The position numbers were made by a program, and so were the translations under genes. From positions 1-64,000 of the forward strand of contig QZKS01000020.1 in assembly GCA_003599865.1 (NCBI GenBank): DNA of 64,000 nucleotides, written 5' to 3'. Shown one piece after another: positions 25,793 to 34,430 of this stretch (within the stretch, counting starts at the first letter, position 1; every line of letters starts with the position of its first letter). The DNA is from Desulfobacteraceae bacterium. GTDB lineage: Bacteria; Desulfobacterota; Desulfobacteria; Desulfobacterales; SURF-7. The notes beneath the pieces were generated by a model, which worked only from the letters and a program-made list of their open reading frames with translations, ran no database searches and was not told the DNA's origin.

Positions 25793-27751
25793 TTACCCCT
25801 GAAGCTGATCCGGTGTCACAATCGCCCCAAATTTTTCTTTCAGAGCGATCAGCCCTTCCCGCTGTTTTTTCAGAATCGTAAACAGTCTTGCCGGGACGTT
25901 TTTTTCCTTCCCGTATGCCTGCTCCTGAAGGTCAATCCGTGCAACAATGTTGTCGACATACAGTGAAAACTGTCTGGTATACAGTTCTTTCGGGTACTCT
26001 TTCTGAATAATCGTCTGAAACAACATCTTTAAATCTTCATACACCGGAAGGTTTCCGATCGGTGTCTCAATCACTCCCACTTCTTGGTGTGCATGGCGTT
26101 CCAGCCAGGCCAGCCAGACCTTGACATCTTTTTTCTCCCCCAGAAGTTTTTTGGAGGTTCCGCCCCGGGCCTGATCGGTCAAAAAATAATTCAACCCGGC
26201 CATGACCGGCTTTTTATCGGCTGCGATTTTCCGATTGCCGAAAAATTGGAACTGGATATCCATGTAATCTGCCAGAGAACCGGGAATAAACGGGGCGTTG
26301 GCCCATGGCGCCCGCTTCACGCCGGTAGCACCGACCTCTGTTGCGGTTGCGGCGGAAACGATGGATGCTCCGATCACGACCCCCTGATCCGGGTTCAAGG
26401 CTGCCCATACCGGCGGCATGGTGTCACTGTCCCGCCCGCTGTATGTAATGACACGGGTTTCGGCGCCTTCCGGACTCTCGGAAACTTCGGAATAAATGCT
26501 CAGTGCCTTTGCCGAAAGTGTACAGCGTGAGTTGGGATGGGAGCAGGGGATCGCTTTTCCGTTTTTGTCTTTCATTCCCTGTACCCAGTCACCCTGGAAA
26601 TTTTTCCCTTTTTTCGGCGGTTCCTCACCGTTGCCGACCCATTGCGGTACCCCGTTTTCATCAATCAGTACATTGGACCAGATAACCTCGGTACCGGGTT
26701 TGCGGAGAAGTTCCATCAGCATGGGATCACCCTCCCGGTTCACATCCTCGACAATTCCGAAAATTCCGGCTTCCGGATTGATGGAGCGGATGCTGCCTTT
26801 TTCGTCAATCCACATCTGTGCCAAATCATCACCGATAAAATGACTGCCGGCCATGGCGGTTGTGGTTTTCCCGCAACCACTCGGGGCTGCGCCGGTAAAC
26901 CAGGTAATCCGGCCATTGGGACCGTCAAGGCCGGTAATAAACATATGCTCTGCCAGCTCCATCCCTTTTCCTTCATAGACCGCCTTGTCCACGGCAAACC
27001 GATGGTTTCCTTTTTTCAACAGCAGCGTATTTCCGGCATACGTACAGTTCATGCTGTAGGTTGTCCAATAGCTTCTGTCCATGAACACGCGTGCGTTGGG
27101 AAGGTCTTCGGTCCGGTTCAGGCCTTCACTGTGGATATTGGTAAAAAAATGCCCCAGCCGCGCCGCTTCCGGATTAAAGGCGTCAAAAATGTTTCGATAC
27201 AGCAGTTCGGCGCTATGGGATACATAAGCGGAACTGGTGATTTCGATGGCAGGGTTGGAAACCGGCGCTCCCATGGGACCTCTCATATAAAATCCCACGA
27301 TCATGACTTTTCCCTTCATGATCCCGACCATGATCTCCCGGATCTCCCTGATGGCATCATTCCGTAATTTTTTATTGGCCAGGGAGCTGATCTGTTCACC
27401 CTCGTTTGCAATGTAGAATGTCCGGTCAATGATCCTTCCCTGTTCGTCCTTGAGATCAAAATGGATGGTATGATCCTTCATGGGCAAGGCTGCCTCTTCG
27501 CCTTTTTCCAGGGCCAGATTTTTGACAAACTGTTGATCCTGCTTAGATCCGCTGTTGATAAACACGGAATCCGGTTCGCACATCTCAATGGAATTTGCGA
27601 TTTTCAAAAGAGCATCTTTGTTGGTAATCTTTTTGATTTTTTTCAGGTTTTCCCCATCCATCCTGGTCTGGAACACCTTCATGGCCTGATCTACGGTCTT
27701 GATGCCTCCGATTTCTAAAACGATATCGATCCCCTTATTTCTTTCCAGCAT
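25793..27751 (-). CDS. pckG: Phosphoenolpyruvate carboxykinase (GTP)
   Basis: 652 residues. It interconverts oxaloacetate + GTP and PEP + CO2 + GDP, linking the C4-acid pool to gluconeogenesis. Motifs: the P-loop GAAPSGCGKTTTAMAG with the reactive Cys of the GTP-type enzyme, the Mn-ligand region IGDDLAQMWIDEKGS, and the substrate loop FYMRGPMGAP. Full family length. It lies about 20 bases after rdgB and is followed by ampG. In an anaerobe with Ior and AOR enzymes it would serve gluconeogenesis from amino acids or organic acids. Confidence 0.95.
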   Translation of the reverse strand: MLERNKGIDIVLEIGGIKTVDQAMKVFQTRMDGENLKKIKKITNKDALLKIANSIEMCEPDSVFINSGSKQDQQFVKNLALEKGEEAALPMKDHTIHFDLKDEQGRIIDRTFYIANEGEQISSLANKKLRNDAIREIREIMVGIMKGKVMIVGFYMRGPMGAPVSNPAIEITSSAYVSHSAELLYRNIFDAFNPEAARLGHFFTNIHSEGLNRTEDLPNARVFMDRSYWTTYSMNCTYAGNTLLLKKGNHRFAVDKAVYEGKGMELAEHMFITGLDGPNGRITWFTGAAPSGCGKTTTAMAGSHFIGDDLAQMWIDEKGSIRSINPEAGIFGIVEDVNREGDPMLMELLRKPGTEVIWSNVLIDENGVPQWVGNGEEPPKKGKNFQGDWVQGMKDKNGKAIPCSHPNSRCTLSAKALSIYSEVSESPEGAETRVITYSGRDSDTMPPVWAALNPDQGVVIGASIVSAATATEVGATGVKRAPWANAPFIPGSLADYMDIQFQFFGNRKIAADKKPVMAGLNYFLTDQARGGTSKKLLGEKKDVKVWLAWLERHAHQEVGVIETPIGNLPVYEDLKMLFQTIIQKEYPKELYTRQFSLYVDNIVARIDLQEQAYGKEKNVPARLFTILKKQREGLIALKEKFGAIVTPDQLQG

Positions 27752-27772
27752 AGTTTTTTCTCCTCACACTGT

Positions 27773-28420
27773 TTATCGTTTACAATCAAATTTTTCCGGA
27801 ATCGGCATCTGCTGCCGAATCCAGATCAACACCTTTTGAAACTCGCTGACAACCTCCCGCAAGGCCTTTCCCCGATGGCTGATCCGGCTTTTTTCTTCCA
27901 TGGTCAACTGGGCAAACGTTTTTTGATATTCCAATGAATAAAAAATCGGGTCATACCCGAACCCGTTTGTCCCTTCCGGTCTGGTGGTGATGCGTCCCTC
28001 GCACCGGCCTTCGTATGTCAGAGCAGCGCCTGTCGGCACCGCAATGGAGATGACACATTCAAATGCCGCCTTCCGGTTGGTGTTGTCCCCCAGCTCTTCC
28101 AGAAGCTTGAGACAGCGTTCCTCATCGGTCGCATGTGCACCTGCATATCGGGCGGAATGAACACCCGGTCTTCCTCCCAGAGATTCCACTACCAAACCGG
28201 AATCATCTGCAAGGGCCGGATATCCCAGAATCCTGGCTGCGAAACCGGCTTTTTTATAGGCATTTTCGTCAAAGGTATCCCCATCTTCCGGAACTTCCGG
28301 GATCGGTCCAAAATCATCGAGATTTTTGATCAGAATCGGAAAATCTTTCAGCAAATCCCTGATCTCCGCTGTTTTCCCCTTGTTTCTGGATGCCACAACC
28401 AGAGACATTTTTCCCTGCAT
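27773..28420 (-). CDS. rdgB: XTP/dITP diphosphatase (RdgB/HAM1)
   Basis: 215 residues; AAGGAG sits before the ATG. Hydrolyses non-canonical purine nucleoside triphosphates (XTP, dITP, ITP) to the monophosphate and pyrophosphate. Motifs: VVASRNKGKTAEI at the N-terminus, ADDSGLVVESLGGRPGVHSA, EGTNGFGYDPIF and ISHRGKALR. It forms the first gene of a unit with pckG, 21 bases apart, and is divergent from iorA set 2. Confidence 0.95.
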   Translation of the reverse strand: MQGKMSLVVASRNKGKTAEIRDLLKDFPILIKNLDDFGPIPEVPEDGDTFDENAYKKAGFAARILGYPALADDSGLVVESLGGRPGVHSARYAGAHATDEERCLKLLEELGDNTNRKAAFECVISIAVPTGAALTYEGRCEGRITTRPEGTNGFGYDPIFYSLEYQKTFAQLTMEEKSRISHRGKALREVVSEFQKVLIWIRQQMPIPEKFDCKR

Positions 28421-28712
28421 GACCGCTCCTTATCCGGTGTTCAACCAGTTAGAACTATTTGACACAATTAAATATTTTAGTTTTTCCCATAACCTTATTC
28501 TCATATCGAATCACACTGACAAAGTAAAGGTTTTTTCATACAGGAAAGCCGGATCATCCGAACAATAAAACAGAAAAAACTTTACACCGATTATTGGGCT
28601 GGTATATGAATCATTCTGTTTTGTGGGACCGCATGAAGAGCGTATCCGGAATTCTCCGGAATTCTGAAGACCGGTTATCCATCTCTGATAACGCTAACAA
28701 AGAGGCAATGTT
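28421..28712. other. Divergent intergenic region, rdgB / iorA set 2
   Basis: 292 bases, AT-rich near rdgB. A TTGACA hexamer lies at about 28459 on the plus strand without a good -10 box at the right distance. At about 28645 TCCGGAATTC occurs twice in tandem. No RNA gene or riboswitch-like structure was recognised. Confidence 0.4.
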
Positions 28713-30563
28713 ATGCATAAATTACTGACCAATGAACCGGGAGCCAAAATGCTCCTTCTGGGAAACGAATCCATTGCAAGAGGGGCTATCGAGGCAGGGG
28801 TATCCTTTACATCGACCTATCCCGGAACGCCGTCCTCTGAAATCTCGTTGAACTTTTTCCAGATATCCAAGGAAAGCGATCTGTATTTTGAATACAGCAC
28901 CAATGAGAAAGTTGCCCTGGAGGTTGCCGCCGCTGCCGCAAATTCCGGTGTCCGCAGTATGTGCATCATGAAGCACGTCGGTATGAATGTGGCCGCAGAT
29001 ACCCTGATGACCCTTGCCTATGTGGGAACCAAGGCCGGTCTCGTGATTCTGACGGCAGACGATCCGTTCATGTTTTCCAGCCAGAATGAGCAGGACAACC
29101 GATATTACGGAAAACTGTCCGGGCTGACCATCCTCGAACCATCATCGGTTTCCGAGGCCAAAGAAATGACGGCCACAGCTTTTGCCATATCCGAAGAATT
29201 GCAGGAGCCGGTCATCCTGCGCACCACCACCCGGATCAACCATTCCACTGCCGTGGTCGAACTGGGCGAAATCAAGGAAAGAAAGACAAAGGGCGATTTC
29301 CGGAAAGATCCGTTTAATTATGTAACCGTGCCGGCGGTTTCCCGAAAACTGCATGAAAAGCTGCTGAACAATATCCGCAAGGCGGAAGCGCTTTCCGGCC
29401 TGTCTCCGTTTAATTTCATAAAAGGCAGCGGCAACCTGGGAATCATCTGCAATGGCGTCAGTTACAACTATGTGCAGGATGCGGTTGCCGACCTGCACCT
29501 GACCGATCAGGTAAAAATCCTTCGTATCGGTTTTTCCCATCCCATGCCGGAAAAGACCATCAAAGCGTTTTTGAAAGATTGCCGCAAGGTGCTTGTTGTC
29601 GAGGAAGGCGAACCCTATATGGAAGAATCGGTCAAGGCCTTTGCCCAGGAAGCCGGACTGACCATGCCCATTGCCGGAAAAAGCGATGCCCTGTTTTCCC
29701 GGCTCTTTGAATATGATCCGGCCATGGTCCGGAAAAACATTGCCGCTTATTTTGATATCCCCTACCTGTCCGCACAGCCGGTGGATACCTCCGACATTCC
29801 GGAAATTCCGCAGCGGCCGCCCAATTTATGTGCCGGATGCTCCCACCGGGCAACATTCTATGCCATCAAGCAGGCCGCCAAAGGAATGGAAACCATCTAT
29901 CCGAACGATATCGGCTGTTACACCCTGGGATTCCTGCCGCCCCTTTCCATGGGAGATTTTCTGATCTGCATGGGGTCTTCGGCCGGCACCGCCTGCGGCT
30001 TTTCACAGGTCACCGATAAGAAGGTCATTGCCCTGATCGGCGATTCCACATTTTTCCATTCCGGAATCCCGGGCCTGATCAATGCGGTGTTCAACAACCA
30101 TGATTACACCCTGGTTATTCTGGACAACCGGACAACCGCCATGACCGGGCATCAGCCCAACCCGGGCGTGGACATGGACGAGCTGAACTTTGAAGGATAC
30201 AACCAGGTTTCCATTGAAAAACTCGTAACCGCCATGGGTGTAGGCCATGTATCCGTGATCCGGCCGTATAACCTGAAGAAAAGCATATCGGCCATCAAAG
30301 AGGCGATTGAATATAAGGGCGTATCCGTGATTATCGCCAAGGAAAAATGCACCCTGTATGCCAAAAGCCTGAAGCAGCTCAAAGACAAGGCTTTTTATGT
30401 GACCGATAAATGTAAAAATCACCGGGACTGCATCAACGAGCTGGCGTGCCCGGCGTTTTTTATTCAGGATGAAAAAGTGAAGATCAACCCGTCCCTGTGC
30501 GTGGGTTGTGCGGTGTGCGCTCAGGTCTGTCCGGAAAATGCAATTTTACCCCTAAAAAAGTAA
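28713..30563 (+). CDS. iorA: Indolepyruvate:ferredoxin oxidoreductase alpha subunit, set 2
   Basis: 616 residues; AGAGG precedes the ATG. Same architecture as set 1: pyrimidine domain (FTSTYPGTPSSEISL, FEYSTNEKVALEVAAAAA), TPP domain (NLCAGCSHRATFYAI; IGDSTFFHSGIPGLINAVF; DNRTTAMTGHQP) and C-terminal ferredoxin domain with CKNHRDCINELACP and a canonical CVGCAVCAQVCP. The two alpha subunits share the plan but are clearly diverged in the middle part, so they are unlikely to be recent duplicates and may favour different aryl 2-oxoacids. Followed 12 bases later by its beta-subunit gene. Confidence 0.95.
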   Translation: MHKLLTNEPGAKMLLLGNESIARGAIEAGVSFTSTYPGTPSSEISLNFFQISKESDLYFEYSTNEKVALEVAAAAANSGVRSMCIMKHVGMNVAADTLMTLAYVGTKAGLVILTADDPFMFSSQNEQDNRYYGKLSGLTILEPSSVSEAKEMTATAFAISEELQEPVILRTTTRINHSTAVVELGEIKERKTKGDFRKDPFNYVTVPAVSRKLHEKLLNNIRKAEALSGLSPFNFIKGSGNLGIICNGVSYNYVQDAVADLHLTDQVKILRIGFSHPMPEKTIKAFLKDCRKVLVVEEGEPYMEESVKAFAQEAGLTMPIAGKSDALFSRLFEYDPAMVRKNIAAYFDIPYLSAQPVDTSDIPEIPQRPPNLCAGCSHRATFYAIKQAAKGMETIYPNDIGCYTLGFLPPLSMGDFLICMGSSAGTACGFSQVTDKKVIALIGDSTFFHSGIPGLINAVFNNHDYTLVILDNRTTAMTGHQPNPGVDMDELNFEGYNQVSIEKLVTAMGVGHVSVIRPYNLKKSISAIKEAIEYKGVSVIIAKEKCTLYAKSLKQLKDKAFYVTDKCKNHRDCINELACPAFFIQDEKVKINPSLCVGCAVCAQVCPENAILPLKK

Positions 30564-30574
30564 GGATTAATCTG

Positions 30575-31171
30575 ATGGATATCACAAGACTGATCATTGT
30601 TGCCGTGGGCGGCCAGGGCAACCTCCTGGCATCCAAGGTTCTGGGTGAAGCCGCACTGCTTTCCGGTGTTCCGGTCCGCATGAGTGAAATTCACGGCATG
30701 GCCCAGCGCGGCGGGGTTGTCGAGTCGGCAATCGTTTTCGGGAATGCGGAAAGCACCATTATCTCCAACGGCGAGGCCGACCTTCTGGTCAGCTTCGAAC
30801 CGTCGGAAACCCTCCGGGCGCTCAATCGATGCAACAAAAAGTCCGTTGTCATTACCAACCTCTCTCCCTTGCCGCCGTTTACCGTGACCATCGGCAGGGG
30901 AACCTATCCGGATCTTGCCGAGGCCCAACGGCTGATCCGGGAGAAAACCGCCCGGCTGATCGCCTTTGATGCCGTCAAACTGGCAACCCTGGCCGGCAGC
31001 GTCATGGCCGTCAACATGGTTCTGCTGGGAGCGCTGGCACAGACCCGGATCATACCGCTTTCCACGGAAAACATACAGACCGCGATTCAGACCAGAACCA
31101 AAAAATCCTTTGTGGATATCAATCTGAAAGCGTTTCAGCTGGGACTTGAAGCGGCGGAAAAAGGATCATGA
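30575..31171 (+). CDS. iorB: Indolepyruvate:ferredoxin oxidoreductase beta subunit, set 2
   Basis: 198 residues from the ATG at 30575, preceded by AAGGA. Gamma-type domain: LIIVAVGGQGNLLASKVLGE, MSEIHGMAQRGGVVESAIVF, EADLLVSFEPSETLRAL. The motif order equals set 1, though the C-terminal half differs (here a TPS-like YPDLAEAQRLIREKTARLIA). It works with the alpha subunit at 28713. The gene ends 12 bases from the convergent PII-like gene. Confidence 0.93.
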   Translation: MDITRLIIVAVGGQGNLLASKVLGEAALLSGVPVRMSEIHGMAQRGGVVESAIVFGNAESTIISNGEADLLVSFEPSETLRALNRCNKKSVVITNLSPLPPFTVTIGRGTYPDLAEAQRLIREKTARLIAFDAVKLATLAGSVMAVNMVLLGALAQTRIIPLSTENIQTAIQTRTKKSFVDINLKAFQLGLEAAEKGS

Positions 31172-31183
31172 AATCAGTCTTTT

Positions 31184-32305
31184 TTATCCGACGTATGTAA
31201 ATGCTTTTGATGTGCGGCGCATAATGACCTGACCATGGCAGCGATCGGTGAAGGCTCCTGCGGTTTTCAGCGCATACACCACGGCCTCTTTCATTTCTTC
31301 CGGGACGACCATGCTGCATGCATCCCGTGCAGGAGAGATATCACAGAGCGGTGAGTCCGGCGGCCGGATATTCTTCAGACCGGATATGGTGGCCCCCCCT
31401 GCTCCGGCGGACATGGCTGCTTTTACAAGCTCCATACCGGTCCCGCCGTCGCAAAGAAGAACCAGCTCCACGAGATTCATGATATATTTTTTCTTCCGTA
31501 CCGCCCTTTTTTCATCCATGGCCCGCCGATGCCGCCATGCGGTGTTCCCCTTGATATGGTCAAGCGCGGTGACGATCTGCTCGATACTGGCTGCGTGATG
31601 CTGCTCATCCCTTGTGATTCTCATGTTGACAAGGCATTTTTTGATCGGAAAAGTATAGATGAATCCGCTCCCGGGCTGCCCCAGTCTTCCCGCATCAATC
31701 ATCATCTCCAGAATAGAATCGGATTCATGCGGTGCCGTAAAAACATGGACGATTTCTTTTTCAGCCGGGATGGTGATTCTCAGAAGCCCCATTTTATCCC
31801 GGACACCCGTGCCGGTTCCAAAGTGAATGGCCGGCACACATGTTCCCGTATCCAGAGCGATTCTGGCGACGCTGTCCCCCTGCCCCCTTTTCATGATGCA
31901 GCAGATACCGGTGCTGGAATACAGATGAACGGACAGCGGACTTGCCTCAACAGGCTGAATCTCATTTTCCCCGCAAAGTTCATGGCTTTCCAGAACATTG
32001 ACATCCTCCACCAGAATGGAACCCCTGCCGGGAACATCCAGATGACCTTTTTCAATAATGAGACGGACAAGAAGATCTTCCATCTCGGGCTTTACGAGAA
32101 AAAACAGGGTGTCCAGGGGATCCTGGGTCAGGTCCCTTCCGGGCAGGAACGAAAACAGCCGGTTCTTTGTTTCTATCACAAGGGAACGTGCGGGAAACAG
32201 GTGAAGATCATGGATGCCCACCTCTTTCAGCGCATTGATGACATCTTTTGAAATATTGCTGTGCAGATAGGCCGTAATACGGGAGACCATATTATCGATC
32301 TTCAT
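31184..32305 (-). CDS. Triple PII-like domain protein linked to a DUF1538 permease
   Basis: 373 residues that can be split into three PII-like units of about 110 residues. Unit 1 ends DVPGRGSILVEDVN; unit 2 has GDSVARIALDTGT at its start and GQPGSGFIYTFPIK at its end; unit 3 has GGTGMELVKAAMSAGAGGAT and ends CHGQVIMRRTSKAFTYVG. The Gly-rich end motifs correspond to the nucleotide-binding strand of PII. No uridylylation tyrosine is apparent at the T-loop positions. Its ATG overlaps the stop of the DUF1538 gene by 4 bp, so it is most likely the regulatory partner of that permease. The effector (ATP/ADP, bicarbonate or another small molecule) is unknown. Confidence 0.75.
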   Translation of the reverse strand: MKIDNMVSRITAYLHSNISKDVINALKEVGIHDLHLFPARSLVIETKNRLFSFLPGRDLTQDPLDTLFFLVKPEMEDLLVRLIIEKGHLDVPGRGSILVEDVNVLESHELCGENEIQPVEASPLSVHLYSSTGICCIMKRGQGDSVARIALDTGTCVPAIHFGTGTGVRDKMGLLRITIPAEKEIVHVFTAPHESDSILEMMIDAGRLGQPGSGFIYTFPIKKCLVNMRITRDEQHHAASIEQIVTALDHIKGNTAWRHRRAMDEKRAVRKKKYIMNLVELVLLCDGGTGMELVKAAMSAGAGGATISGLKNIRPPDSPLCDISPARDACSMVVPEEMKEAVVYALKTAGAFTDRCHGQVIMRRTSKAFTYVG

Positions 32306-34320
32306 GCTGCTTCCTTTCCACGCTGATGATCGTCAAGGGATGCCTCCATAACAGCAGCCTTTCTCTTTCTGTTGATATGCAGCCCCAGCAGGAGAACGGA
32401 AAGGATCGGATACACGGATGCAGAGGCCAGAATACCGAATCCTTCCACCACCCCGACCTGCGACCCGATTCCGATGCCCATGGCCAGCACAAGTGGAACG
32501 GTTATGGGGCCGGTTGTAACTCCGGCGCTGTCCCATCCGATGTTCACAAATTCCTCTGTTGACAAGGCCGTGACCAGAAGGAGAATGATATAGGGAGGCA
32601 CCAGAAGCCAGACAATGGGAATGGATAGTACAATCTTGGTAACCCCGACCGCGATTCCCGTTCCCACACCTGCGGCAACCGCCTGCATCAGAAGATTTTT
32701 TTTAAATGTCCCTGCCGTCAATTCCTCCACCGTGACCCCCAGGGCATTCAAGGCCGGCTCCGCCAGTGTGGCTCCGTATCCCATAATAAATGCAAACAAA
32801 ATAACGATCAGAATACCCGGCAGGGAGGTTCCGGATCCAAACAGCGGGCCTTTTACCGGCGTATAGCGGTACTGCCCGGCAACCTGGTCATAATCGGATG
32901 GATTGTACGGGATGGTAACAATTTTTCCATCTTTCTCAAAAAAGAAAAAAGGATGCTTCTTCCCATCCGGAGCAGTAGCCACATGGACACTGTCCGGGTC
33001 AAAATTCATGATGGTTTTATTTTCTTCCGGAAGCGGTATGGCTTTGAAGGAAGCCGGAAGCTTGCTCCCGATCTGAGTCCCCAGTTTGTCGAGCCCCAGT
33101 TCAATGCCGATACCAAAAACGGCCAAACCCAATACACAAAGAATAATACCCAGAAAAATCTCATCCGGGTAAGGCAAGGTTTCCCGGATCAGTAGAAAGA
33201 AAACCAGAAGAATCGGTATGGCAAGCAGGCTGATGGCCTTTACGGCAGCAATAAAATTTCTTTGGGTCAATTCCCGGATATCGAGTTCTCTTTTCGCGGC
33301 ATCCTCTCCGAAAACAGCCTTCCTTTTTGACTCCGAGGTAGAAAGGTCTTTCAGGTATTTTTCCATTTCTTCACTGTTTTCACCAAAAAAGGAGAGCTGC
33401 GCCTGGGGGCCGGCCTTCATGAAAACATATCGGATCATCTGGTCCTGGTTCGGGAAAAGCACCGCAATCCGGGATCGATTGTCTGTTTTGAAAAAATCTT
33501 CCTCACTCATGGGCCGGGGTACGGACTCATTGAAAAAAACCCCGAGACCCATCACCGCAACAACAGGGAGCAGTGAGGCAAGGGTCACCACCCCAAACCC
33601 GCCGGCACCGGATTCGGCTGAACCCACCATTCTGGATATTCCGATACCGAGTGCCAGAACAAGCGGAACCGTGACAGGGCCTGTGGTTACGGCGCCGCAA
33701 TCCCAGGCCAGTCCGATGATATCTTTCATATTGGCGTCAAAGCTTGCCCAGGCGGTTATCAGAACAAGCGAGCCCACCAGAAAATAGATAAACGGTTTGA
33801 GGGAAATATTATAGTAAAAGCGGAGCATCCCCAGGCTGACGGCCATGCCGACCCCGGCTCCCACCGAATACACAAGATAATGGGAATATTTATTCAGCAG
33901 GATAAACAGAAGAGGCGCGTCCCATGGCTTTACGGAATTTCCGGCCATCTGCAAAACCTGTATGGACGGTTCCGCAAGGGTTGCCAGGAACCCCAGAAGA
34001 AGACCGAATCCCAATACAACGGCAACGGGAGATTTTCGGGGAAGACCGCTCCCGACAATCGATCCCAGCCGCATCAGCCCGAGGAACAGACCCTCCATAA
34101 AAAGGGTCAGCCCGACGACAACCAGTCCGATGCCGATTGCGATCACGGATGCTTCAAAAATCGCGATCCTCAATATAATGGTCTGAAAAAAAATCAGATA
34201 AAGGATAATCAGCCAGACGGACCGGATCTGGATCATAACACGTTCACGGATATAGGGAAGCAGCAGGGAGAGAGCCTGCCGCATGCTGATTTTGATTTTT
34301 TTTGATTTATCACCGGCCAT
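32302..34320 (-). CDS. DUF1538 family membrane protein (two repeats)
   Basis: 672 residues with about 14 membrane segments arranged as two similar halves (roughly residues 20-260 and 370-650). Each half contains the repeated signatures LGFLATLAEPSIQVLQ / MGYGATLAEPALNALG and DCGAVTTGPVTVPLVLALGI / DSAGVTTGPITVPLVLAMGI. This internal duplication is the hallmark of DUF1538 proteins, which are putative transporters often found beside PII-like proteins. A soluble loop of about 80 residues separates membrane segments in the first half (SEEDFFKTDNRSRIAVLFPN), and another contains DPDSVHVATAPDGKKHPFF. The transported substrate is not known. Confidence 0.85.
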   Translation of the reverse strand: MAGDKSKKIKISMRQALSLLLPYIRERVMIQIRSVWLIILYLIFFQTIILRIAIFEASVIAIGIGLVVVGLTLFMEGLFLGLMRLGSIVGSGLPRKSPVAVVLGFGLLLGFLATLAEPSIQVLQMAGNSVKPWDAPLLFILLNKYSHYLVYSVGAGVGMAVSLGMLRFYYNISLKPFIYFLVGSLVLITAWASFDANMKDIIGLAWDCGAVTTGPVTVPLVLALGIGISRMVGSAESGAGGFGVVTLASLLPVVAVMGLGVFFNESVPRPMSEEDFFKTDNRSRIAVLFPNQDQMIRYVFMKAGPQAQLSFFGENSEEMEKYLKDLSTSESKRKAVFGEDAAKRELDIRELTQRNFIAAVKAISLLAIPILLVFFLLIRETLPYPDEIFLGIILCVLGLAVFGIGIELGLDKLGTQIGSKLPASFKAIPLPEENKTIMNFDPDSVHVATAPDGKKHPFFFFEKDGKIVTIPYNPSDYDQVAGQYRYTPVKGPLFGSGTSLPGILIVILFAFIMGYGATLAEPALNALGVTVEELTAGTFKKNLLMQAVAAGVGTGIAVGVTKIVLSIPIVWLLVPPYIILLLVTALSTEEFVNIGWDSAGVTTGPITVPLVLAMGIGIGSQVGVVEGFGILASASVYPILSVLLLGLHINRKRKAAVMEASLDDHQRGKEAA

Positions 34321-34430
34321 TTATTGTCTTCCTCTTTTGCAGGCTTTTATGCGGAAACAAGATATGCGAAAAACCAAAGGCTTGCAAATAAAATTTAAAT
34401 TGTTTTTCAGGAAAAACTTTGGGAGTCTGT

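Noticed and set aside
28640-28665. Tandem TCCGGAATTC copies as a regulatory site of iorA set 2
   Set aside because: Only two copies of a simple sequence; CCGGAA is very common in this genome and the site has no dyad of useful size.
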